This document shows positions 1 to 7,278 of a DNA stretch of 64,000 bases, in pieces. Numbering within the stretch: position 1 is the first letter of the stretch; each line of letters begins with the position of its first letter. The position numbers and the translations under genes are program-made. The stretch comes from Myxococcales bacterium (GTDB taxonomy: Bacteria; Myxococcota_A; Bradymonadia; UBA7976; UBA1532), in NCBI GenBank assembly GCA_020633465.1, contig JACKDN010000005.1:124001-188000 (forward strand), given 5' to 3'. The notes below the pieces were generated by a model, which searched no databases, was not told the origin of the DNA, and was given only the letters and a program-made list of their open reading frames with translations.

Positions 1-3000
1 GGTGGGCCACCGCGGCCGCGTCGGCCAGGCGGCCGCGGGCGGTGGCGACCACCGCGGCGCCGGTGGGCAGGGCGCCGTCGCCGCGCAGCGCGGCGAGCAG
101 CGCGGCGACCATGGGATCGGGCGCGGCGAGATCCAGATCGTCGACGACCACGCCGGACACGCCCGGGTGACCCAGCGGCGCGGCGGCGGCGAGGTGGCGG
201 GCCAACGCCTGCCACAGCGCGTCCGCGTTGCCCAGCGCCGCCCACGACAACACGGCCGGGTGCCCGCCGACGCCAGCGAGGCGCCGCGCGAGGGTGGTCT
301 TGCCGACGCCCGCCGGACCGACGAGCAGCAGGGGCCGTCCGGCCCGCAGCGCGGTGCGCGCCCGCGCGACCAGATCGCCGGGCAGCGCCAGGCGCGCGCC
401 GGGATCCGGCGCCGCCAGCAGGGTCGGCCAGTCGCTCAGGAAGCGCGCCGGTTCGATCTCGCTTCGGGCCGGGGTGGGCACGCCGAAGGGGCTCGCGCCC
501 AGCGGCGCCGCCGCGGGGGCGACGGGTTCGTCGTCGACGACGCCGCCGAAGGGGCTGGCTGGCCCCCTCGCGCCGAGCCCCGCGCCCTCACCGTCGTCGT
601 CGACGACATCGAACACCCCCTCGACGTCGCCCGCCCCCTGCCGGTCGCGCGTCGCCGCGGGCGGCGCGTCGTCCTCGGCTGCGTCGGACACGATGGCCTC
701 GATCTCGACGTCTTCCGCGACGTCGCCCGCCGCGGCGGCGGACTCGTCCACGTCCTCCACCACGTCCCCGACCGCGCCTTGGACCTCGTCCCCGTCGGCC
801 ACCCCGGCCTGCACGTCGCCGAACGCGGCGTCGTCTGCGCCGATGTCCTCCGCCGCGAGGCCGGCCTCGTCGCCTTCGTCGGCGAAGCTGCGCGGCAGCC
901 CGCTCGGCGGCAGCGTCACGTCGGGCACCTCGTCGTCCTCACCGAAACTGGGCTCGTCGTCGTCCGACGCGAAGGGGTCGGCCTCGTCCCCGGCGAAGGG
1001 CGTCCCGATGTCGATGCCCGTCGGCGCGACATTCCCTGCGCCGGGCGCGTCCCACGCGGTGTGCGGGCTGCCGCCGGCGCCCCGCACGTCGAACGCCGCG
1101 TCGTCGATCACGTCGACGGCCGCGGTGTGGTCGACCGGCGCCGCCTCGAACCGGTCGGCCTCCGGCGCCGCGAAGCCCCCGGTGTGATCCGGCACGGGCC
1201 GGAACAGCTCGGCCGCCTCGGCCGACTCGCTGTCCTCGACGAAGGGGTCCTCGTCCGGCGCCTGGCTAGAGGGCGCGAGTGGATCCTCACCCAGCGCGCT
1301 CGAGGCACGCCCGCGCTCGGCGCCGACGATCTCGGCCTCGTCGAACGCGGCCTCGTCGGGCGCGCCGCCCGTCGGCGCGTCCGGGAACCCGGCGTCGAGG
1401 GCGTCGCCGTCGGCAGGTCCGGCCGCGCTCGCCTCGAACGCGTCCGAGCGCTGCTCGCGGGCGTCGCCGTCGTCAGGTTCGGCCGCGCTCGCCTCGTCCG
1501 AGTGCTGGTCGAGGGCGCCGCCACCTTCGGCAGATTCGACCGCGTCCGCCTCGAACGCGGTCGGCTGCTGCTCGGGGGCGTCGCCGTCATCATCGTCGAC
1601 CGCGTCCGCCTCGAACGCGGTCGGGTGCTGTTCGAGGGCGCCGCCGTCGGCAGCATCGACCGCGCTCGCCTCGAACGCTTCCGGTTCGTCGTCCAGGTAT
1701 TCGTCGGGGGCGGCGATGGGGCCCCCCTCGCCATCGCCCTCGTGCTCCGCGGCGACGAGCCCGTCCTCGGCGCGGGCGTCATCCTCCTCGCCGCCGCGCG
1801 CCCCGGCGTCCTCGCCCTCCGCGGGCGCGTCGACGACCTCCGGCTCGACGATCGCCGCGTCGGCGAAGGGATCGGCGCCCTCGGCCACGGGGAAGCTGGC
1901 GTCCGGCTCGGCCACCTCGGCGTCGGCGAAGGGATCCTCGCCGCCGCTGACCGCGACCGCCGCGTCCTCGCCCCCACCGCCGTGGGCGGCCGCCTCGGCG
2001 ACCGATCCGGTCGGCGACGCGTGGTCGGCGTCGGCCTCCGCGGGACCCTCTGCCGCCTGCTCGTCCGCCTCGACGGCCACGTCCGGCTCGAGCGGCGGCA
2101 GGTCGACGGCCTCGCTGACCGGCCGCACCGGCGGCGCGTCGGCCAGCGTGCGCGCCTCGAAGCCCGCGGGCACCTCGTCGGGCAGCACCTCGGCGTCGGG
2201 CGCGGGCTGCTCGGCCTGGTAGATCCACACGCGGAACAGGTTGACCTCGCGATCCTCGGTCTCGACCGCCTGCCGCACCCGCACGCTCGTCCGCGTGACG
2301 AGCCGGCCGGGCACGCGGAAGGGCCAGTTGCGCCACCGGAACCGCCGGTCGCTGCCCGGGCAGTCGAGCGCGCCGGCCGACCGTCCGTCCACGCTGATGC
2401 CCACGCGGTAGTCGCCGTGCACGTGGTCGGCGCGGCGCACCAGCAGCAGGTCGTGGCCCGGCTCGACGCCCGCCACGGTGAACTCGACCGCCCCGCCCTC
2501 GTGCGCGACGCCGCGATCCTCGACGACCGTGCCGTCGGGGTAGCGGCCCTTCTGGTTCACGCGCCAGTGGTCGAGGGCGTCGAGGATCGTGAAGTCGAAG
2601 GCCTCCTCGCTGGCGTCGTCCTGCAGGTCCAGCACGCCCATCAACCGGAACGCCTCGCCCTCGTGACGCAGGCGCGCGGGCATCGGCTGGGCGCGCAGCA
2701 GCAGATCGTCCCCGTCGAGCGCCTCGGCCTCGTCGGCGGGGCGTTCGGCGCTCGCGGCCAAACCCACGGCGACGGCGGCCTCGATCGAGTCCTCGGGCAG
2801 CGGGGCGTCGACCGTCGCGGGCGACGCGGCCGCCGGCGGGACGGAGCGGCCGTCGAGCACGCCTTGCAGACGCCGAAACAGCTCACCCTCGGGGTGCGTG
2901 GCGCGCAGGCCGAACGCGTTGCCCAGCCAGATGGCCAAGAGCGGGCGCTCGGTGCCGCGCTGCGGCGGCGCGGCCGTCAGGTGGGCCACGTCGCTCTGCA

Positions 3001-3148
3001 GTTGGTCGTGGGGATTTCGCAGCCGGGGCCAGCCGCTCCAGACGGTGTCGGGGATGCCATCGAACAGCAGCCCGCGCAGGCCGCCCTCGCCCAGCCCGCT
3101 GCGCGTCGCCGCGTCGACGAGCTCGTCTAGCTGCTCCCGGCTCAGCAT
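1..3148 (-). CDS. P-loop NTPase with adaptor-like N-terminus and acidic repeats (C-terminus outside window)
   Basis: About 1049 residues are visible; the gene runs off the left edge. The start is ATG with GGAGGA five bases upstream. Residues 1-95 form a helical module (LLFDGIPD, DQLQSD, AIWLGNAFGL) resembling the small effector-associated adaptor domains found on NTPases and proteases of bacterial conflict systems; this is similarity from memory, not a search. About 165-310 looks like a beta-sandwich. About 320-900 is a very acidic, Ala/Asp/Glu-rich linker with degenerate 19-20-residue repeats at about 490-586. A nucleotide-binding domain follows: Walker A GPAGVGKTT at 944-952 and Walker B VVVDDLD near 1000, as in AAA/STAND ATPases. 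Function is unknown; a signalling or conflict ATPase is an inference. The long plus-strand frame opposite is codon-aligned antisense and not a gene. Confidence 0.72.
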   Translation of the reverse strand, partial: MLSREQLDELVDAATRSGLGEGGLRGLLFDGIPDTVWSGWPRLRNPHDQLQSDVAHLTAAPPQRGTERPLLAIWLGNAFGLRATHPEGELFRRLQGVLDGRSVPPAAASPATVDAPLPEDSIEAAVAVGLAASAERPADEAEALDGDDLLLRAQPMPARLRHEGEAFRLMGVLDLQDDASEEAFDFTILDALDHWRVNQKGRYPDGTVVEDRGVAHEGGAVEFTVAGVEPGHDLLLVRRADHVHGDYRVGISVDGRSAGALDCPGSDRRFRWRNWPFRVPGRLVTRTSVRVRQAVETEDREVNLFRVWIYQAEQPAPDAEVLPDEVPAGFEARTLADAPPVRPVSEAVDLPPLEPDVAVEADEQAAEGPAEADADHASPTGSVAEAAAHGGGGEDAAVAVSGGEDPFADAEVAEPDASFPVAEGADPFADAAIVEPEVVDAPAEGEDAGARGGEEDDARAEDGLVAAEHEGDGEGGPIAAPDEYLDDEPEAFEASAVDAADGGALEQHPTAFEADAVDDDDGDAPEQQPTAFEADAVESAEGGGALDQHSDEASAAEPDDGDAREQRSDAFEASAAGPADGDALDAGFPDAPTGGAPDEAAFDEAEIVGAERGRASSALGEDPLAPSSQAPDEDPFVEDSESAEAAELFRPVPDHTGGFAAPEADRFEAAPVDHTAAVDVIDDAAFDVRGAGGSPHTAWDAPGAGNVAPTGIDIGTPFAGDEADPFASDDDEPSFGEDDEVPDVTLPPSGLPRSFADEGDEAGLAAEDIGADDAAFGDVQAGVADGDEVQGAVGDVVEDVDESAAAAGDVAEDVEIEAIVSDAAEDDAPPAATRDRQGAGDVEGVFDVVDDDGEGAGLGARGPASPFGGVVDDEPVAPAAAPLGASPFGVPTPARSEIEPARFLSDWPTLLAAPDPGARLALPGDLVARARTALRAGRPLLLVGPAGVGKTTLARRLAGVGGHPAVLSWAALGNADALWQALARHLAAAAPLGHPGVSGVVVDDLDLAAPDPMVAALLAALRGDGALPTGAAVVATARGRLADAAAVAH
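1390..1690 (-). repeat. Degenerate tandem repeat, about 60 bp period, five copies
   Basis: The motif gcctcgaacg (minus-strand sense encodes FEA) recurs at 1431, 1491 (diverged), 1548, 1608 and 1668, giving periods of 57-60 bp. In protein the units read like FEADAVDDDGDAPEQQPTA, with every copy keeping the order FEAxA, acidic stretch, Gln, Pro/Ser. Periods are multiples of three, so copy-number changes keep the frame. Confidence 0.7.
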
Positions 3149-3372
3149 CGCGTCCTCCGCCGCATGACCGACGCAAACGTCCGACATCCGGCGCGGGGAC
3201 GCAAGACCGGGTCAGCGGGTGTTCACAAACCCTCGGCACATCGCCGTCCACGCCCCCGGACGGCGATCCCCTCGCGGGTCGGCGCTCGAAAAACCTTCGA
3301 TTGGGCTTCGGCCTCCGGCCTCGACCTCGCCGCCGGCGGACGCCCGGCTCGACCTCGGATGGAGGAACGCGC

Positions 3373-3648
3373 TCACTCGGTGTCGTCGACCGTCAGCACG
3401 GCGTCCGCCCAGACGTGGTGCGCCGTCGGCAGGTCCTGCATCGCCTCGCTGCCGGCCACCTTGCCGATCAGCTCGTCGACCTGCCACTGCAGCCGCTCCC
3501 GCGGCACGTGATAGCGCTGCTCGAGGGTCGTCAGCAGCATCTCGCGATCGCCGTCGATGGCGTCGAGGTCGCGCTCGGTCAGTCCGTTCCACGTCTCGAT
3601 CAGCGGTTCGCGCAGCGCCTGCCAGTGAGCCTTCAGCGGGTCGGCCAT
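3373..3648 (-). CDS. CsbD-like stress-response protein
   Basis: 91 residues, start ATG with GGAGAA seven to eight bases upstream. The sequence pattern (AHWQALRE, WNGLTERDLDAIDGDREMLL, LQQRYHV-like segment, then Trp-containing amphipathic helix) matches the CsbD family of small, hydrophilic, helical proteins. Those are induced by general stress in many bacteria; the molecular role is not established. It stands alone on the minus strand, 224 bp upstream of the NTPase gene, and is divergent from the next gene with 158 bp between them, where its promoter must lie. Confidence 0.8.
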   Translation of the reverse strand: MADPLKAHWQALREPLIETWNGLTERDLDAIDGDREMLLTTLEQRYHVPRERLQWQVDELIGKVAGSEAMQDLPTAHHVWADAVLTVDDTE

Positions 3649-3806
3649 GGGGTGTTCTCCTTCCGTCGGTCGCGCGGCCCGCGGGCCGCCCGGCCCCCAC
3701 GCTGCAATGCCCGTGCAGGGGCGCCGGCGGGCCGAATGAGATCGCGCGCGGAACCTGGCCGTTCAACCGCTGTCGACCCAAAGACACCGTCCGGGGAGGG
3801 GAAACC

Positions 3807-4919
3807 ATGTCTCGCGCGCGCACCGACGCCGCCCTGCTCGCCGCCGCCGTCGCCGCCCTCGGGCTGGCCGCCTGGATGGCCCTCGCCGACTGGGGTGGCG
3901 GGCCGCCGACCGCGCGGGCCGCCCAACCCGAGCGCGTGGCGGAACGACCCACGCCCGGCCGCGCCGTGGCGTCGCGGGACGACGACGACCGCCCCGCCAC
4001 GGGCCCCCTGCCCCCCCTCGAGCGCGATCGCCGCCGCGGGCCCGATCGCAGCCTGACCGCGCTGCGCGGCCCCGACACCACCCGCTTCGTGATGGTCGAC
4101 GTGCGCGCGCTGAAGGCCGCGCCGTTCGCGCCCGACCTGCGCGCCTGCATCGAGGGCGAGGAGAAGGGCGACCTCGACCACTTGCGCGCCGCGGGCCTCG
4201 ATCCCCTCGAGCAGATCGACCGCGTCGGCGGCACCGACGACGTCATCACGCTCGAGGGCGACTTCGCTGGCTTCGATCCCACCCTGCTGCGCGAGAGGTT
4301 CGTCGCTGAAGCGCGACCCGGCGGCGTCACGGTCTACCGCAACCCGCGCCACGATCCCGACAGCGATCGGGGCGAGCGCTTCGCCCGCGTCGGCGACGAT
4401 CTCATCGTCGTCGGCCGCACGCCCAGCCACCTCGACGCCGCGCTCGATCGCCTGGCCGGGCGCGCCGAGCTGGGCCCGCCGCCCGTCTTCCAGCGCGAGG
4501 GGGGCGCGGTGCAGGCGTCGGTCAAGGCCTCGGATCTGCTCGACGGCGTGCCGGTGCCCTACGCGGCCCGGCGCCTGGCCGAGGAGGCGCTGGACGCGCT
4601 CGACCTGCGCGCCGCGCTGCGGGTGCAGGTCGGCGAGGGCGTCGACGTGCGGGCCACCCTCTACGGCGCGGCGGGCACCGACTTCGGGCCCGCCGCCGAC
4701 GCGCTGGGGGCCGTGCTCGAGGCGATGCAGCAGGGCCCCGAGCACGGCCCCCGAGGGCGGGGCGACGCGCTGGACGCCGAGCACGACTTCGATCCGCGGC
4801 GGCTGTTCGACCAGCTCTCCATCCAGGGGGCCCACAACGCGATCGACATCCGCCTGCCGGTCAGCGGCGCCGTCGTGCAGCAGCTGCTGAGGCCCTGCCT
4901 CGAGGCGCGGCGGCTGTAG
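3807..4919 (+). CDS. Membrane-anchored or secreted protein of unknown function
   Basis: 370 residues from an ATG preceded by GGGGAGGGG at 3793-3801. A hydrophobic N-terminal segment (about residues 8-26, Ala/Leu-rich then WMALADW) suggests a signal anchor, followed by a charged, Pro/Arg-rich stretch (30-75). The remaining 290 residues look like a folded alpha/beta domain with no motif I recognise. The open frame extends upstream to 3219, but that part is Arg/Pro-rich and lacks a ribosome site, so the internal ATG is preferred. It converges on the permease gene, leaving only 9 bp between the stop codons. Confidence 0.7.
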   Translation: MSRARTDAALLAAAVAALGLAAWMALADWGGGPPTARAAQPERVAERPTPGRAVASRDDDDRPATGPLPPLERDRRRGPDRSLTALRGPDTTRFVMVDVRALKAAPFAPDLRACIEGEEKGDLDHLRAAGLDPLEQIDRVGGTDDVITLEGDFAGFDPTLLRERFVAEARPGGVTVYRNPRHDPDSDRGERFARVGDDLIVVGRTPSHLDAALDRLAGRAELGPPPVFQREGGAVQASVKASDLLDGVPVPYAARRLAEEALDALDLRAALRVQVGEGVDVRATLYGAAGTDFGPAADALGAVLEAMQQGPEHGPRGRGDALDAEHDFDPRRLFDQLSIQGAHNAIDIRLPVSGAVVQQLLRPCLEARRL

Positions 4920-4928
4920 GGCACCTGG

Positions 4929-7211
4929 TCAGACCACGCGCCAGGGCGCGCCGCCGGGCGTCGCGTGGGCGATGCGCGCGGTGGCCTCGGCGAAGCGGGC
5001 GCCCGGCGACTGGCCCATCAGCAGGATGGCGCCGTCGACCTCGGCCACGACCTGCTCGACCACCGCGCCGAAGACGTGGCGGCCGTCGCGGCTGCGGCCG
5101 AGGCCGAGCAGCAGCAGGTCGCACTCGGCCGCCCGCCCGGTGATCGCGGCGACGACGTCGTCGCCGCGCACGACCTCGACGCGCGTGTTCGCCGAGGTCT
5201 CGTCGCGGGCCAGCGCGCGCCACTGCCGCTCGGCGCGGCCCACGTCGGCGTCGGGGGCGTGCTCGGGCAGCACGAATAGATAGGTCACCTCGAGGGGGTG
5301 GTCGAGGCGATGCAGCAGGCCGCCCAGCAGGCGCGCGCGCAGGGCGTTGTGCACGAGGCGACCGCCCACCGGCACCAGCACGCGGCGCACGTCGCGCGCG
5401 CGCCACTCCGGCGGGGCACGCAGGACACACAGATCGCCGGGCAGGCGGGTGGCGAGGCGCTGCAGGCGCTCCTTCACGCCCGGCGTGGCCAGATCCTTCA
5501 GCCCCAGCAGCACGCTGGCGCAGTCCCGCGCGCGGGCGACGCGCTCGAGCTCGAGCCAAGGGTCGACGGCCAGCGTGGCGAGGCCCTCGACGCGCACGCC
5601 CCGCCGCATCGCCGCCCGCATGGCCTGCCCGAGCACGTCGGTGGCCACCGCGATGGCGGCGTCGTCGTGCTCGGGATCGTCGCGCAGGGGCACCGCGTGC
5701 AGCAGCAGCACGCGACCCACGCCGGGCGGCGCGATGCAGGCCCCGAGGAAGGCCATCGGGCTGGCGTTGCTGGGGTTGGCGATGGGCACCAGCACGAGCG
5801 GGCTGCGGCCGCGCAGGGCCAGCAGGTCGGGATCGGCCAGCTCGCTGGCCGCGTCGACGATGCGCGCGCGCCCCTCGAAGAAGAGGATCCACGCGAAGAA
5901 GCCGGCGATCAGCCACGCCGCCGCGACGCCGCCGGCGGCCGGCACCGCGGCGCCCTGGAAGGCCGCCAGCCCGCTGCAGGCGAGGCCGCCCAGGGCGGGC
6001 AGCCACGGCCAAAGGGGCACCCGGAAGCCGTCGTGATCGCTGCGGCGCTGGCGCGCGAGGATGCAGATGCCGTGCACCAGCGCGAAGCTGACCAGGAAGA
6101 TCAGCGACGAGGCCGCGCCCGCGTTGCCCACGTCGCCCATCGCCGCCACGGCGACCGCGGCGATGCCCCCGGTGAGCCACAGCGCCTTGGTCGGATCGCC
6201 GTCCTTGCCCGCCGAGCGGTCGACCCACGCGGGCAGCGTGCGGTCGCGCGCCATCACCTGCGCGATGCGCGAGGCCGCGAACAGGTTGGCCACCAGCGCC
6301 GACAGCATCGACAGGACGCCGGCCACCATCACCAGCCAGAAGCCGACCGGCCCCACGAACACCTCGGCGGCGCGCGCGACGATGGTGTTGGGGTTCGTGG
6401 CCACGAAGGCGTCCAGCTCGACGCCGGCCGGCACGCCGGCGACCGCCACCAGCAGCAGCATCGGCAGGTACACCAGCAGGCCGATGGCCAGCGACAGCAG
6501 CATGGCCGCGGGCAGCACGCGCCGCGGCTGCTTCACCTCGCCGGCCACCGCCGCGACCAGGTCGAAGCCCTGCAACGCGATGAAGGTGTAGCCCATCGCC
6601 GCGGCGAGGCCGCCCAGGCCCATGGGCAGCAAGGGATCGAGGCGCGCGGCGGCCGGCGGCGCGTCGCGGCCCCAGGCCCAGACGCCGCCGGCGATGAGCG
6701 CCGCGAAGACGGCCACCTTCACGATGTTGATCCAGTTGCCGCCGGCGCCCGCGGACTTCGCCAGGCGCTGCACGCAGAGGCCGACCGTGCCGACGGCCAC
6801 CAGCGACACCACGAGCTGACCGCGGAGCCAGGCGGGCGCGCCGGTCCAGACGGCGGCCACGGCGTCGAGCAGGAAGGTGGCGAAGCCGATGGCGTACAGG
6901 GCCGCGGCCAGGATCGACGCGAACCAGACGACCCAGCCGACGTAGAAGGCCGCGCCCACGGCCAGGACGCGCTTGGCGAAGAGGTAGGTGCCGCCGGACT
7001 GAGGGTAGGCGCTCGACAGCTCGGCGAAGCTGAGCGCGGTGACGATGGCGATCAGGCCGTTGAGGCCGAAGGCGAGCATCGCGCCGGGGCCCGTGGCCTG
7101 GAAGGCCGCGCCAGCGAGGGCCAGGATGCCGCCGCCGACGATCGCGCCCACGCCGATGTTGGTGGCGCCGAAGAGGCCGAGGGTGCGCTGGGAGGTGGGG
7201 GCGTCGGACAT
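4929..7211 (-). CDS. APC-superfamily amino-acid permease fused to universal stress protein domains
   Basis: 760 residues. Residues 1-480 carry about 12 membrane helices of the amino acid-polyamine-organocation family, starting with the helix-1 signature GATNIGVGAIVGGGI. The substrate is probably amino acids but cannot be told from sequence. Residues about 490-750 are cytoplasmic and look like two universal-stress-protein-like domains (LVLVPIANPSNASPMAFL, then RRVLVPVGGRLVHNALRARL and a CDLLLLGLGRSR segment). APC-USP fusions are known in archaea and some bacteria and are thought to couple transport to a nucleotide or stress signal. No strong Shine-Dalgarno precedes the ATG. Confidence 0.9.
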   Translation of the reverse strand: MSDAPTSQRTLGLFGATNIGVGAIVGGGILALAGAAFQATGPGAMLAFGLNGLIAIVTALSFAELSSAYPQSGGTYLFAKRVLAVGAAFYVGWVVWFASILAAALYAIGFATFLLDAVAAVWTGAPAWLRGQLVVSLVAVGTVGLCVQRLAKSAGAGGNWINIVKVAVFAALIAGGVWAWGRDAPPAAARLDPLLPMGLGGLAAAMGYTFIALQGFDLVAAVAGEVKQPRRVLPAAMLLSLAIGLLVYLPMLLLVAVAGVPAGVELDAFVATNPNTIVARAAEVFVGPVGFWLVMVAGVLSMLSALVANLFAASRIAQVMARDRTLPAWVDRSAGKDGDPTKALWLTGGIAAVAVAAMGDVGNAGAASSLIFLVSFALVHGICILARQRRSDHDGFRVPLWPWLPALGGLACSGLAAFQGAAVPAAGGVAAAWLIAGFFAWILFFEGRARIVDAASELADPDLLALRGRSPLVLVPIANPSNASPMAFLGACIAPPGVGRVLLLHAVPLRDDPEHDDAAIAVATDVLGQAMRAAMRRGVRVEGLATLAVDPWLELERVARARDCASVLLGLKDLATPGVKERLQRLATRLPGDLCVLRAPPEWRARDVRRVLVPVGGRLVHNALRARLLGGLLHRLDHPLEVTYLFVLPEHAPDADVGRAERQWRALARDETSANTRVEVVRGDDVVAAITGRAAECDLLLLGLGRSRDGRHVFGAVVEQVVAEVDGAILLMGQSPGARFAEATARIAHATPGGAPWRVV

Positions 7212-7278
7212 CGGAGCTCGCGGCGGCGCGGAGGGCGCAGGTATGCCCGCGCGCCGTCCGGGGTGCCAGGGGCCGGGT

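Noticed and set aside
2..3130. 1042-residue plus-strand open frame
   Set aside because: Exactly codon-aligned antisense to the NTPase gene; composition is Arg/Gly/Val-rich with no domain, and the minus strand has start, ribosome site and Walker motifs.
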